Counted from the first letter of the stretch, positions 45,594-54,876 are shown. The stretch is 64,000 nt of DNA from Bradyrhizobium sp. AUGA SZCCT0283 (GCF_018130385.1 NZ_JAFCLU010000001.1:434001-498000), one strand, 5' to 3'. The notes: a model not told the origin generated them from the letters alone. Numbers and translations: made by a program.

Positions 45594-46364
45594 ATGAACC
45601 CTGCGGCGCTCATTCCGGCTGACGTCGGCATCAACGCGGCGATCGCGATCTGCGCGGTCGCCTTCGTCTCGGGGACGGCGCGGGGTTTTTCCGGGTTCGG
45701 TTCGGCACTGATCTTCATGCCGCTGGCAAGCTCGATCGCTGACCCGCGGCTGGTCGCGGCGTTGCTGCTGATCATCGATTTCATCGCCGCCGCGCCGCTG
45801 CTGCCGGGCGCATGGCAAAAGGCCGACCGCAAGGCAACCGCGGTCATGGTCACAGGCGCGCTGATCGGCGTCCCCATCGGCACCTACTTCCTGAGCCGGC
45901 TCGAACCGGTGACGACGCGCTGGATCATTTCCGCCTTCGTCTTCGCATTGCTGCTTCTCTTGCTGTCGGGCTGGCGTTACCGCGGCAAGGACCACGCGGC
46001 GGTCTCGATCGGCGTCGGCGGGCTATCCGGCTTTTGCAGCGGGCTTGCCCAGACCGGCGGCCCGCCGATCGTCGGCTACTGGCTCGGCCGCCCGTTGCCG
46101 TCCGTGATCGCCCGCGCCAATATCCTGTTGTTCTTCGGCGCGTCGGACTTCTTTTCCGCCGTCAGCTACGCCGCCGCCGGACTGATCACGATGGACGCGA
46201 TCCGGTTCGCAGTTGTCGTCGGCCCGGTCTACGGCATCGGCGTCTGGTTCGGCGCCTCGCTGTTCGGCAAAGCCAGCGAAGCCGTATTCCGTTCGATCTG
46301 CTACGCGCTGATCGCAGCCGCTGTCATCTTCGGCCTGCCGGCGCTGGATGGCGTGCTGCGCTGA
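45594..46364 (+). CDS. TauE/SafE-family sulfite exporter-like permease
   Basis: Inner-membrane protein of 256 residues with about eight hydrophobic helices, in two related halves. Each half carries the family signature: GFSGFGSALIFMPLA near residue 31 and GLSGFCSGLAQTGGPPIVGYWL near residue 145. Members export or import small anions such as sulfite, sulfoacetate or sulfolactate. The substrate is unknown here. The ATG lies six bases after the pheT stop, so read-through from pheST is likely; there is no other functional link. Confidence 0.85.
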   Translation: MNPAALIPADVGINAAIAICAVAFVSGTARGFSGFGSALIFMPLASSIADPRLVAALLLIIDFIAAAPLLPGAWQKADRKATAVMVTGALIGVPIGTYFLSRLEPVTTRWIISAFVFALLLLLLSGWRYRGKDHAAVSIGVGGLSGFCSGLAQTGGPPIVGYWLGRPLPSVIARANILLFFGASDFFSAVSYAAAGLITMDAIRFAVVVGPVYGIGVWFGASLFGKASEAVFRSICYALIAAAVIFGLPALDGVLR

Positions 46365-46406
46365 CACGCGAGATCCGTAGGCTGGGCAAAGCCAACGATT
46401 CCGGCG

Positions 46407-47075
46407 CTAGCCAAGCACCAGATCGCAATAGGCGTAGCCGTCGCGTTCGACGCGCTCGCCGGTTTTCACCACAAGCCGCCGCGCGAACATCGGCCCCGCC
46501 ACCACGCAGGTGTGAAACTCACCGTTCTCGCCGCAAGCGTCGACGCCTTCGGGCAAATCGGCCAACAGCGCCGCGTCGAAAGCGCGGCCGGCGAATTCCG
46601 CCGGCAGCTTCTTCAGATCGACAGTCGCAATATGCGCTTCCAGCCCGCTTGCGATCATCGCTCGCGCCAATTCTGCCGTCGGCAGCTCCCACAGTGGAAA
46701 CACCGGCGTGATGCCGGTCCCTGCCAGTTTCTGTTCGCGATAGGCGCGGATATCCGCGAGAAAAAGATCGCCGAAGATCATGTGCGTGATGCCGCAGGCA
46801 GCGGCCTGCGCGACCGCCTCGCCCATCCGCGCCTCGTAAATCTCGTTCGGACAGGGATAGGGTATAGGCACGATCCGCTGCGGCAGGCCGGCGGCCTCGC
46901 ACTGCGCCTGCAATATTTCCTGTCGCACGCCGTGGATCGATACCCGGCCGAACGTCTCGGTCACCGTGGTCAGCGCGCCGACCACATCGAATTCACCCGC
47001 GCGAAGCACTTCATGCAGCGCGAACGCCGAGTCCTTGCCGCTCGACCAGGAGATCAGTGCTTTCGGGCGTGCCAT
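46407..47075 (-). CDS. Dph6/DUF71-like ATP-pyrophosphatase
   Basis: Predicted adenine-nucleotide alpha-hydrolase of 222 residues. The PP-loop is SWSSGKDSAFAL near the N-terminus and the family motif GENGEFHTCVVAGPMF is near the C-terminus. Eukaryotic and archaeal Dph6 amidates diphthine. Bacteria lack diphthamide, so the substrate here is some other carboxylate, perhaps linked to B12 or nucleotide metabolism. ATG 47073-47075 overlaps the stop of the amine oxidase gene (ATGA), so the two are one operon. That pairing is the only clue to function. Confidence 0.85.
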   Translation of the reverse strand: MARPKALISWSSGKDSAFALHEVLRAGEFDVVGALTTVTETFGRVSIHGVRQEILQAQCEAAGLPQRIVPIPYPCPNEIYEARMGEAVAQAAACGITHMIFGDLFLADIRAYREQKLAGTGITPVFPLWELPTAELARAMIASGLEAHIATVDLKKLPAEFAGRAFDAALLADLPEGVDACGENGEFHTCVVAGPMFARRLVVKTGERVERDGYAYCDLVLG

Positions 47076-48469
47076 CAGTTGCTCGGGGACCCTCGCCGCC
47101 GCGGCTTCACCGGCCGCGCCTCCGGCTCCGGATTCTTCAACGCACCGATCCGCCGCAACGCCGCTTCCGCGGCCCGCTCGCCGCTTTCCCAGGCGCCGTC
47201 GATCGTTCCCCACAGCGTTTCATGGGTCGCCTCGCCGGCGAGATAGATGCAGCCGATCGGTTCGCTCAGAACCTTTCGCGACGATTGTCCGCCGGGACCG
47301 GCCGCCGACATTGCGCCGAGTGCGAACGGCGCGGCGTTCCAGCGTGTCGCGCTGGATTTCTTCACCGCGGCCGCCGCCTCGCTGCCGTACAGTTTCGCCA
47401 GCCATTCCACCGCAAACGCCACCATGGCCTTCTCGCCCTGCGCGGAGAGATCGCGGCCGAACGAGCCGCCAACATCGATCGTGCAGAGCGACGAGCCGCC
47501 GATATTGGCGAATATCAGCGCCGTCTTGGTCGAATTGCTCTGCTCGATGACGACGTCGTCACGGGCGAGACCCAGCGGATTGCCCGCTATCTGCAGTGCG
47601 ATCCGGTCGTAGCTGCCGAGGCTCAGTTTCGAAGCTGCATCGAGCATGCGCTTCGGGATGTCGGGCGCGAATTTGATATTGCCTGCGGCCAGCACATTGC
47701 TCGACACCGTGATCACGGCGGCGCGCGCGGCGATCCGACCCGCCGGCGTTTCGACGCTGACATCGCGGTTGCTCCAGACGATGCGATTGGCCGGTGTCGA
47801 CAGCGACAGCGGCACCTGCTCGCCGAGCCTTGCGATCAGCGTGCCCAATCCCTGCCGGCAGCCGATCGCAGTATTGCGATCCTGCGCGCGGGACTTGTCA
47901 CCGACGGAGACATCTTTCAGATCCTTGCCCGAGAAACTGGCCCCCAACACGAACTCCGCCGTGGCGGCCCAGTCGCCGAGGTCCTTTGGCAGCACGGAGG
48001 CACACGAGACGTCGAACCGCCGCGCGGCTTCGTCGATGGCACGGTTGGCGCGCACGAGGGCGGCAAGAAATTCCTCGGTCTCGCCGGCGCGGGCGTTGCG
48101 GCGGCCGATGCGGATCTTCTGGCCCGAGGGCGCGGTCGTGATCTCGAGACCGGCGGCGCGCGCCAGCTTGATCATCGGATTGGTCTCGGGATTGTGCATC
48201 CAGCGCGCGCCACGATCGAACGGCACCTCGAAGGTCGAGCTGTCGGTCTGGCAGCGGCCGCCGATCTGGCTCGCCGCCTCCACCACGATCACCTTGCGGT
48301 TCGCCGCCATGATCCGCCGCGCCGCAGCAATGCCGGCCGCGCCCGCGCCGATCACGACGATGTCGGCTTCCCGCGGCAAGGGCGCTGCTCCCGCACGTCC
48401 CCCGGAAAAACCCGGGATCACCGCCAATGCGGCGGACGCCGACAGGAAGTGGCGGCGGGTCATTGTCAT
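47075..48469 (-). CDS. Flavin-dependent amine oxidase, Tat-exported
   Basis: FAD oxidoreductase of 464 residues in the monoamine oxidase group. The N-terminus TRRHFLSASAALAVIPGFSG is a twin-arginine signal, so the folded enzyme is sent to the periplasm. The dinucleotide motif is IVVIGAGAAGIAAARRI, followed by VEAASQIGGRC and RGARWMH. The C-terminal FAD-binding GCIYLAGEATHETLWGTIDGAWESGERAAEA is complete. Substrate amine unknown. It is co-transcribed with the Dph6-like gene and divergent from the YiiX-like gene, with a perfect 16-bp palindrome between. Confidence 0.9.
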   Translation of the reverse strand: MTMTRRHFLSASAALAVIPGFSGGRAGAAPLPREADIVVIGAGAAGIAAARRIMAANRKVIVVEAASQIGGRCQTDSSTFEVPFDRGARWMHNPETNPMIKLARAAGLEITTAPSGQKIRIGRRNARAGETEEFLAALVRANRAIDEAARRFDVSCASVLPKDLGDWAATAEFVLGASFSGKDLKDVSVGDKSRAQDRNTAIGCRQGLGTLIARLGEQVPLSLSTPANRIVWSNRDVSVETPAGRIAARAAVITVSSNVLAAGNIKFAPDIPKRMLDAASKLSLGSYDRIALQIAGNPLGLARDDVVIEQSNSTKTALIFANIGGSSLCTIDVGGSFGRDLSAQGEKAMVAFAVEWLAKLYGSEAAAAVKKSSATRWNAAPFALGAMSAAGPGGQSSRKVLSEPIGCIYLAGEATHETLWGTIDGAWESGERAAEAALRRIGALKNPEPEARPVKPRRRGSPSN

Positions 48470-48553
48470 GTCATGGTTTCCGGGACCTGAAAGAAGCGAG
48501 AACAGCTAGCGAACTGTGCCGCATCTCACGTGACGCAGCAACACTCATGGTAA

Positions 48554-48569
48554 ATCAATCATGATTGAT
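48554..48569. promoter_or_regulatory. 16-bp perfect palindrome in a divergent promoter region
   Basis: ATCAATCATGATTGAT lies between the start codons of the amine oxidase (85 bp away) and the YiiX-like gene (90 bp away). It is a good candidate operator for a dimeric repressor controlling both genes; the regulator is not encoded in the window. Confidence 0.5.
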
Positions 48570-48658
48570 CCGTTTGGCGCATGAACTAAATTGAAACGGC
48601 TTGCGACCATGATAAGGAAACAAAAAAAGCGGAAGAAAAGCCGCCGTGGGGGAGTTTC

Positions 48659-49657
48659 ATGGGCGTAATGCTCGACACCATCGGCCAGTTGATTGCGGGC
48701 TACCTGCAGAAGGAAGTCCCGGGCTATGAGCCGTTCACCCCCAGCGACCCCGAGCACCTGCGCGGTGTCATCGAGCCCGGCGATGTGCTGCTGGTCGAAG
48801 GCAACAACCGCATCTCCGGCATCATCAAATACCTGACGCAATCCACCTGGTCGCACGGTGCGCTCTATGTCGGCCCGGTCGACGGCGCGACCGAGCCCGA
48901 CGGCGAGCCGCATGTGCTGATCGAGGCCAATATCGGCGAAGGCGTGACCTCGGCGCCGCTGTCGAAATATTTTCCCTATCACACCCGCGTCTGCCGCCCG
49001 ATCGGCCTGTCCTACGAGGACCGCACCACGGTGTGCCGCTACGCCATCAACCGCATCGGCTTCGGCTACGACACCAAGAACATCGTCGACCTGATGCGCT
49101 ATTTGATCCCGCTGCCGGTACCGCAGCGCTGGCGCCGGCGCATGATCGCGTTCGGCTCCGGCGATCCCACGAAAATCATCTGCTCGGCGCTGATCGCGCA
49201 GGCGTTCGACGCGGTGCGCTACCCGATCCTGCCCAAGATCACCCGCGCCGCCTCGCGGAAGGCCCGGCGCGAGATCCTGCACATCCGCGATTCCTCGCTC
49301 TACATGCCGCGCGATTTCGACATCTCGCCCTATTTCGAAATCGTCAAACCCACCATCGTGCACGGCTTCGACTACACAGCCCTGCACTGGGCCGACAAGC
49401 AGAAGCCGCTCCAGGAGGTAGCGGGCGAATTCGGTGTGTTTCCAGAGGTCAAATCGCCGCCGCTTGCTCCTGAAGAGATTGACCAGGAAGCGTCGCTTCC
49501 GGCTGAAGAAGTGACTATTGAAGAAGCGACCGTCGAAGCGACGATCATCGAACGCGTCACCGTGTCGGAACATTACCTCGCCGTCGAATACGTCCCGGTC
49601 CGCCCGCCGGAACGTCGCATGAAGCCGCGCGACAAGGCGCCGGAGATGGTGGCGTAG
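48659..49657 (+). CDS. YiiX/YebB-like permuted NlpC/P60 cysteine hydrolase
   Basis: Predicted papain-fold hydrolase of 332 residues with the circularly permuted order: histidine first (TWSHGALYVG, His66), then a polar residue in VLIEAN (Glu89), and the cysteine last (TKIICSALIAQAFD, Cys175). Such proteins (DUF830/YiiX) cleave lipid or peptide amide bonds. It has no clear signal peptide. The C-terminal about 70 residues are Glu/Val/Pro-rich and probably disordered. ATG 48659 is preceded by GGGGGAG. Substrate unknown. Confidence 0.82.
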   Translation: MGVMLDTIGQLIAGYLQKEVPGYEPFTPSDPEHLRGVIEPGDVLLVEGNNRISGIIKYLTQSTWSHGALYVGPVDGATEPDGEPHVLIEANIGEGVTSAPLSKYFPYHTRVCRPIGLSYEDRTTVCRYAINRIGFGYDTKNIVDLMRYLIPLPVPQRWRRRMIAFGSGDPTKIICSALIAQAFDAVRYPILPKITRAASRKARREILHIRDSSLYMPRDFDISPYFEIVKPTIVHGFDYTALHWADKQKPLQEVAGEFGVFPEVKSPPLAPEEIDQEASLPAEEVTIEEATVEATIIERVTVSEHYLAVEYVPVRPPERRMKPRDKAPEMVA

Positions 49658-49666
49658 ATACGGGAT

Positions 49667-49760
49667 CGTAGGGTGGGCAAAGCGAAGCGTGCTCACCAAT
49701 CCAGGCCAACAATTCGGATGAATGGTGGGCACGGCGCAAGGGCGCCTTTGGCCCTCTACG
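49667..49760. repeat. Intergenic inverted repeat, 'CGTAGGGTGGGCAAAGC' family, copy 2
   Basis: CGTAGGGTGGGCAAAGCGAA is mirrored by GGCGCCTTTGGCCCTCTACG; the same family as 34204-34282. It starts 10 bp after the YiiX-like stop and ends about 100 bp before the copper cluster. Confidence 0.8.
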
Positions 49761-49858
49761 GCTTTGTTGCCGGCTGACCTGGATCAAAATGCCCGGCTCC
49801 CGCGCGACATAGCTTTCCAAGTTGCAAATTCTTGTGCTTTCGTTTGGAGGAGGGCAAC

Positions 49859-49990
49859 ATGGCGCTCACCGAGGTTGGCTCTGCACAGGCGCGAGCAACC
49901 AAGCCCCCTGCTCATTTCGATCTGCGGAAGATTACCACGCCGATCTTGCTGTATATGGCCGGTCGCTTGATCTGGCTCAAATCAGCTTGA
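49859..49990 (+). CDS. Small ORF with strong ribosome site, 43 residues
   Basis: ATG 49859 is preceded by GGAGGAGGG (about 49846-49854), one of the best Shine-Dalgarno matches in the window. The product reads MALTEVGSAQARATKPPAHF followed by a basic turn and a short hydrophobic helix (TPILLYMAGRLIWLKSA). It may be an amphipathic or membrane-associated peptide. I do not recognise it. It lies 48 bp upstream of the DUF2933 gene, so it may belong to the copper cluster. Confidence 0.45.
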   Translation: MALTEVGSAQARATKPPAHFDLRKITTPILLYMAGRLIWLKSA

Positions 49991-50038
49991 GCGTCGCACG
50001 GTATTCAGGGAAGCGCGAACCGATGTTTGGAAAAGCCC

Positions 50039-50257
50039 ATGAATGCGCTCAATGGTTTTCTCGGCTCCAGGTCGGGGTTGGCTGTAACGCTTGTGGTGGC
50101 CGCGCTTGGCGTCTACCTGCTGGCGACACATACGGGTCATGCCCTTGCGGCGCTGCCCTATCTGCTGCTGCTTGCATGTCCGTTGATGCATCTTTTCGGA
50201 CATCACCATCATTCCGGTCACAGATCGCAGACAGGCCGATCCACTGAACGCCGCTGA
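50039..50257 (+). CDS. DUF2933 domain-containing small membrane protein
   Basis: A 72-residue protein with two hydrophobic helices: GLAVTLVVAALGVYLLATHTG and ALPYLLLLACPLMHLFG. A HHHHSGHRS histidine run follows. That layout matches DUF2933, small proteins that often travel with copper-resistance and P-type ATPase genes. The CPLMH motif plus the histidine cluster could bind Cu(I), which is inference. ATG 50039 (a TTG four codons earlier also possible). It converges with csoR. Confidence 0.8.
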   Translation: MNALNGFLGSRSGLAVTLVVAALGVYLLATHTGHALAALPYLLLLACPLMHLFGHHHHSGHRSQTGRSTERR

Positions 50258-50283
50258 CCTGTCAACATGAGATGCCGCCGATG

Positions 50284-50559
50284 CTACCTGTCGGAGCGAC
50301 CGATCACGGCCATCAGTTCGGCAATCTTTTCCCGCTGATCGGCCTTGTTGCCGCTGGTGATCGCGTGTTCGACGCAATGCGACACGTGATCCCTCAAAAC
50401 CTCTTCTTCGACGCGCCGCAGCGCCGCCCGCACCGCCGAAATCTGGGTGACGATGTCGATGCAGTAGCGGTCCTCGTCGACCATCTTGGACAGGCCGCGG
50501 ACCTGGCCTTCGATCCGGCTCAGGCGTTTTTGACAGGATGCCTTGATGTCTTTTCTCAT
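50284..50559 (-). CDS. csoR: Copper-sensing repressor of the CsoR family
   Basis: All-helical repressor of 91 residues (DUF156/CsoR-RcnR family), which leaves DNA when Cu(I) binds. The three ligands match the Mycobacterium CsoR triad in spacing: Cys33 (RYCIDI), His58 (RDHVS) and Cys62 (SHCVEH). Cys9 is extra. The helix [18 protein letters not shown] is the family hallmark. It is divergent from the P1B-ATPase with 50 bp between, containing an inverted repeat that is the likely operator, so it should repress both itself and the pump. Confidence 0.93.
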   Translation of the reverse strand: MRKDIKASCQKRLSRIEGQVRGLSKMVDEDRYCIDIVTQISAVRAALRRVEEEVLRDHVSHCVEHAITSGNKADQREKIAELMAVIGRSDR

Positions 50560-50568
50560 GCCGCCTAT

Positions 50569-50585
50569 ATACCCCTACAGGGTAT
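50569..50585. promoter_or_regulatory. Candidate CsoR operator
   Basis: ATACCC and GGGTAT are separated by five bases in the csoR/P1B-ATPase divergent gap, resembling the pseudopalindromic TACCC...GGGTA sites of CsoR repressors. It lies 10 bp from the csoR start and 25 bp from the pump start. Confidence 0.65.
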
Positions 50586-50609
50586 GGGTTACAAGAGCCG
50601 GAGAATGTC

Positions 50610-53069
50610 ATGAACGAGGCCAACAAGAACGCCGATCAAGGCGGCGCGGAAAAGTCCGGATGCGGCTGTTCGTCAGGGGCGAATGCGAAAGCGCCGGCCA
50701 GGGAAACGGCCAACAGCGCCTGCTGCGGCGGTCACGGCCACACGGACCATTCCCATCACGATCATCACGCCCACAATGCGGCGAGCGTGCGCGACCCCGT
50801 CTGCGGCATGACGGTGGATGCCACGACCAGCAAGCATCGCTTCGACTACCGCGGCGAAGCCTATCATTTCTGCTCAGCCGGCTGCCGCACCAAATTCGCC
50901 GCCGATCCCGTCGCTTATCTGGAAAAGGATAGCCGACCGAAGGCCGCGGTGCCGGAAGGAACGATCTACACCTGCCCGATGCATCCCGAGATCCGCCAGG
51001 TCGGCCCCGGAAGCTGCCCGATCTGCGGCATGGCGCTGGAGCCGGAGATCGCGAGCCTCGATGCGCCGCCCAATCCGGAACTCGCCGACATGACGCGCCG
51101 CTTCTGGATCGGGCTCGTGCTTTCCCTGCCGCCGGTCGTTCTGGAGATGGGCGGACATCTGGTCGGCGGCCATGGCTGGGTCGATCCGACCTTGTCGAAC
51201 TGGATCCAGCTCGTGTTCGCCACCCCTGTCGTGCTCTGGGCCGGCTGGCCGTTTTTCGTGCGCGGCTGGCAGTCGCTCGTCACGCGCAATCTCAACATGT
51301 TCACGCTGATCGCGATGGGCACCGGCGTGGCCCATGTCTACAGCGTCATCGGAACCGTCGCGCCCGGCATCTTTCCGGCCACCTTCCGCGGCCATGGTGG
51401 CGCGGTTGCGGTCTATTTCGAAGCGGCGGCCGTCATCACCGTGCTGGTACTGCTCGGCCAGGTGCTTGAGCTGCGCGCCCGCGAGGCGACATCAGGCGCC
51501 ATCAAGGCGCTGCTGCAACTTGCGCCGAAAACGGCTCGCCGGATCGGCGACGATGGCACCGACCATGAGGTGGAAATCGACGCGCTGGCGGTCGGCGACA
51601 AATTGCGGGTTCGGCCGGGCGAGAAGGTACCGGTCGACGGCATCATTCTCGAGGGCCGCTCGTCGCTCGATGAATCGCTGGTGACCGGCGAATCCATGCC
51701 CGTCACCAAGGAGCCAGGCAGCAAGGTCATCGCTGGCACGCTCAACCAGTCCGGCGGGTTCGTGATGCGTGCCGACAAGGTCGGGCGCGACACGCTGCTG
51801 TCCCAGATCGTGAAGATGGTGGCGGATGCGCAGCGCTCGCGGGCACCGATCCAGCGGCTGGCCGATCAGGTTTCCGGCTGGTTCGTGCCGATCGTCATCG
51901 TCGTGGCGCTGATCGCGTTCGGCGCCTGGGCCTGGTTCGGGCCGGAGCCGCGCATGGCGTTCGGCCTGGTGGCTGCTGTCAGCGTGCTCATCATTGCCTG
52001 CCCCTGTGCGCTCGGCCTTGCCACGCCGATGTCGATCATGGTCGGCGTCGGGCGTGGCGCGCAGGCCGGCGTTCTGATCAAGAACGCCGAAGCGCTCGAG
52101 CGCATGGAGAAGGTCGACACGCTGGTGGTCGACAAGACGGGAACGCTGACCGAGGGCAAGCCGAAGGTGGTCGCCATCGTTCCGGCAAACGGATTTAACG
52201 AGACCGATATTCTGCGGCTGGCAGCGACCGTCGAGCGGGCGAGCGAACACCCGCTGGCCGATGCCATCGTGCGGGCGGCCAAAGAGCGCAATCTCGATCT
52301 CGGCAAGGTAGACGAATTCGACTCGCCGACCGGCAAGGGCGCCACCGGCAAGGTCGATGGCAGGACCGTCGTTCTCGGCAATACGAATTTCCTGCAGTCG
52401 CTCGGCATCGATGCACAGTCATTGAACGAACAGGGCGAACGTCTGCGCGGCGATGGCGCCACCGTGATCAATGTGGCTGTCGACGGCAGACTGGCGGGAT
52501 TGTTCGCCATCGCCGACCCCGTGAAAGCATCGACGCCGGATGCGCTGAAGGCGCTGGCGGCGGAGGGTATCAGGGTCATCATGCTGACCGGCGACAACCA
52601 GACCACCGCGAACGCCGTCGCTCGCAGCCTCGGAATCACCGACGTTGAGGCAGAAGTGCTGCCCGATCAGAAGAGCGCTGTCGTGGCAAAACTGCAGAAG
52701 AGCGGACGGATCGTCGCGATGGCCGGCGACGGCGTCAACGACGCGCCGGCGCTCGCCGCCGCCGAAGTCGGCATCGCCATGGGAACCGGTACCGATGTCG
52801 CAATGGAGAGCGCCGGGATCACCCTGTTGAAGGGCGACCTTGGCGGCATCGTCCGCGCTCGACGGCTTTCCCAGGCGACCATGAGCAACATCCGGCAGAA
52901 CCTGTTCTTTGCTTTCATCTACAACGCCGCCGGCATCCCGATTGCCGCGGGCATTCTCTACCCTGCGTTCGGCCTGTTGTTGTCGCCGATCATCGCGGCC
53001 GCGGCGATGGCGCTGTCGTCAGTAAGCGTCGTCGGCAACGCGTTGCGGCTGCGGATGACGCGGCTGTAA
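50610..53069 (+). CDS. copA: Copper-translocating P1B-type ATPase
   Basis: Membrane pump of 819 residues exporting Cu(I) from the cytosol. The N-terminus is Cys/His-rich (GCGCSSG, HDHHAH), followed by a YHS-type metal domain (DPVCGMTVD...YHFCSAGC, about 61-103). A second heavy-metal-binding domain ([22 protein letters not shown], about 119-142) follows. The core has the CPC motif ([11 protein letters not shown], near 463-465), DKTGTLT (Asp508), [12 protein letters not shown] and GDGVNDAPA (about 706). AGAGC/GGAGA lies just upstream of the ATG. Divergent from csoR, hence copper-inducible by inference. Confidence 0.95.
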   Translation: MNEANKNADQGGAEKSGCGCSSGANAKAPARETANSACCGGHGHTDHSHHDHHAHNAASVRDPVCGMTVDATTSKHRFDYRGEAYHFCSAGCRTKFAADPVAYLEKDSRPKAAVPEGTIYTCPMHPEIRQVGPGSCPICGMALEPEIASLDAPPNPELADMTRRFWIGLVLSLPPVVLEMGGHLVGGHGWVDPTLSNWIQLVFATPVVLWAGWPFFVRGWQSLVTRNLNMFTLIAMGTGVAHVYSVIGTVAPGIFPATFRGHGGAVAVYFEAAAVITVLVLLGQVLELRAREATSGAIKALLQLAPKTARRIGDDGTDHEVEIDALAVGDKLRVRPGEKVPVDGIILEGRSSLDESLVTGESMPVTKEPGSKVIAGTLNQSGGFVMRADKVGRDTLLSQIVKMVADAQRSRAPIQRLADQVSGWFVPIVIVVALIAFGAWAWFGPEPRMAFGLVAAVSVLIIACPCALGLATPMSIMVGVGRGAQAGVLIKNAEALERMEKVDTLVVDKTGTLTEGKPKVVAIVPANGFNETDILRLAATVERASEHPLADAIVRAAKERNLDLGKVDEFDSPTGKGATGKVDGRTVVLGNTNFLQSLGIDAQSLNEQGERLRGDGATVINVAVDGRLAGLFAIADPVKASTPDALKALAAEGIRVIMLTGDNQTTANAVARSLGITDVEAEVLPDQKSAVVAKLQKSGRIVAMAGDGVNDAPALAAAEVGIAMGTGTDVAMESAGITLLKGDLGGIVRARRLSQATMSNIRQNLFFAFIYNAAGIPIAAGILYPAFGLLLSPIIAAAAMALSSVSVVGNALRLRMTRL

Positions 53070-53155
53070 CAACTTGACGTGCATCAAGGCCGTGGCCGGC
53101 GGCGGGGCCATCCTGTCGATAAAATGCTGAACCCTCAGCAACGGGAGATTTTGCC

Positions 53156-53911
53156 ATGACGCGTTTGACGATGGCGGCCGCCCTCACGGTCGCGGCACTT
53201 GCGGTTCCGGCGTGGGCGCAAGCCCCGGCCGGACACGATCATTCCCACCCCGCGGACAGCGAAAAATCGGCGGCGGCCCCGGCAAGCCCGGCTCCCGCAC
53301 CGAGCCCATCGGCCGGCGCCGCACCGCAGGGCGGCATGGGCATGATGGGCGGCGGTATGGGCAACATGCCGATGATGGGCATGATGAAAGACATGAAGGA
53401 GATGATGGGCAACATGTCCGCTATGCACTCGATCGGGATTATGCAAATGATGGGCATGATGGGTCGCGGCACGGACGGGATGGCGACCATCGATCGCATC
53501 GAAGGCCGCATTGCTTTTCTGCGCGCCGAACTGAAGATCACCGACGCGCAGGCTGACGCATGGAACGCATTTGCCGATGCGTTGCGCACGAATGCCAGGA
53601 AGCTCACGGAAGTTCGTGCAACGATGATGCCAAAGCCCGGCGATGGACAACCGGCTTCCGCCTTGTCAGCCCGGCTGGAGCAGCAAGAGCAGTGGCTGGC
53701 CGCGCGGCTCGACGGCACCAAAGCGATGAAATCCGCCTTCGTTAAACTAAACGAGGTCTTGTCGGACGATCAGAAGAAGACGGCCAACGACCTCCTCGCC
53801 CCGCATATGGGAATGGCAGCGATGGCGATGATGCCTGATCAGAGGTCCCCCGAACAGAAGGAACAGGGACGCATGCCTGGCATGGGCAGCATGGGTATGG
53901 GCAAAAAGTAA
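53156..53911 (+). CDS. Spy/CpxP-like (LTXXQ) periplasmic protein, Met/His-rich
   Basis: Secreted protein of 251 residues. The signal peptide is 1-21 (AALTVAALAVPAWA). His-rich (HDHSH) and Ala/Pro-rich linkers follow, then a methionine-rich block from about residue 60 to 105 (GGMGMMGGGMGNMPMMGMMKDM). A Spy/CpxP-type helical domain comes next (RIAFLRAELKITDAQADAWNAFADALR, then VLSDDQKKTANDLLAPHM). The C-terminus is again Met-rich. The methionines are likely Cu(I) ligands, so it may buffer copper or protect proteins in the periplasm. It lies 86 bp after the pump gene. Confidence 0.88.
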   Translation: MTRLTMAAALTVAALAVPAWAQAPAGHDHSHPADSEKSAAAPASPAPAPSPSAGAAPQGGMGMMGGGMGNMPMMGMMKDMKEMMGNMSAMHSIGIMQMMGMMGRGTDGMATIDRIEGRIAFLRAELKITDAQADAWNAFADALRTNARKLTEVRATMMPKPGDGQPASALSARLEQQEQWLAARLDGTKAMKSAFVKLNEVLSDDQKKTANDLLAPHMGMAAMAMMPDQRSPEQKEQGRMPGMGSMGMGKK

Positions 53912-53928
53912 ACGCTGACGATTCCGGA

Positions 53929-54876
53929 TCAAGCCGCCTTGGCTGCCGTGCCGCGCGGCAGTCCGGCGCGCGCCAGTCCGCCATACAGCGCCTCGCCCGG
54001 CATCTCCGATTTCAATATCGCGCGCACCGCGATCAGTTTCTCGATATCGATACCCGTCTTGAATCCCTTGCTCTCGCACAGGAACACCAGATCCTCGAAC
54101 ACGACATTGCCGGTCGCACCGGGCGCGAATGGGCAGCCGCCGAGGCCGCCGAGCGATCCGTCGAGCACGCGCGCGCCGGCGTCGAGCGCCGCGGACGCAT
54201 TCGCAATCCCCATGCCCCTTGTGTCGTGCAGGTGAATGCAGATCGGCTTCGAGCCTGCGATCTTCACCGCGGCCGCGGTCAATTCCCCGACCTGCTTCGG
54301 TCCGGCATAGCCGACGGTGTCGGCAATCGCGACCATGTCGACGCCGGCCTCGAACAGCTTTTCCGTCAGCCGCAGCACTTCCTTCGGATCGACTGCCCCC
54401 ACGATCGAGCATCCCAGCGCCATCGAGATCGCGGAGTTCACCACCGGCTTGTGCGCGCTGGCGTCGCGCAGCTCGCAGAGCCGCCTGACATTGGCAATCG
54501 CTGACTCGCGCGAGCGGTTGGCATTGGCCTGGCTGTGCTCCTCGGTGGCCGAGACCACCGTCGCCACCTCGGCGACGCCGGAGGCCAGCGCCTCGTTGGC
54601 CCCACGCTCGTTCAGCGTCAGCGCGATGCCGTAGGCGCCGGGCAGCGAGGCCACGGTCCCGATGATGTCGCGCACGTCGGCGAATTGCGGAAAGGTCTTT
54701 GCCGGCAGGAACGAGCCGACCTCGAAGTGCCGCACGCCCGCGGCATACTCGTCGCGGATCCAGCGCTGCTTGGCTTCGGTCGACGGAAATGTCTTCACCA
54801 GCTGCAGGCCGTCGCGCAGCCCCACCTCGCGCAGAATGATTTTGCTGTCGGGATAGAGTTCCTGGACGCGGGTCAT
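53929..54876 (-). CDS. Hydroxymethylglutaryl-CoA lyase
   Basis: Cleaves HMG-CoA to acetoacetate and acetyl-CoA in leucine or acetoacetate metabolism. The 315-residue TIM barrel has ILREVGLRDGLQ with the metal-binding aspartate, DTVGYAGPKQ, ICIHLHDTRGMGIANA with the metal histidines, and GGLGGCPFAPGATGN with the catalytic cysteine. This fits HMG-CoA lyase better than isopropylmalate or homocitrate synthase. ATG 54876 has AGAGG upstream. It is convergent with the Spy-like gene, and no other leucine-degradation genes are near. Confidence 0.9.
   Translation of the reverse strand: MTRVQELYPDSKIILREVGLRDGLQLVKTFPSTEAKQRWIRDEYAAGVRHFEVGSFLPAKTFPQFADVRDIIGTVASLPGAYGIALTLNERGANEALASGVAEVATVVSATEEHSQANANRSRESAIANVRRLCELRDASAHKPVVNSAISMALGCSIVGAVDPKEVLRLTEKLFEAGVDMVAIADTVGYAGPKQVGELTAAAVKIAGSKPICIHLHDTRGMGIANASAALDAGARVLDGSLGGLGGCPFAPGATGNVVFEDLVFLCESKGFKTGIDIEKLIAVRAILKSEMPGEALYGGLARAGLPRGTAAKAA

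Noticed and set aside
49822..50247. 141-codon frame overlapping the small ORF and DUF2933
   Set aside because: Different frame from DUF2933, Cys/Arg-rich and without a ribosome site; the 49859 and 50039 frames are better supported.
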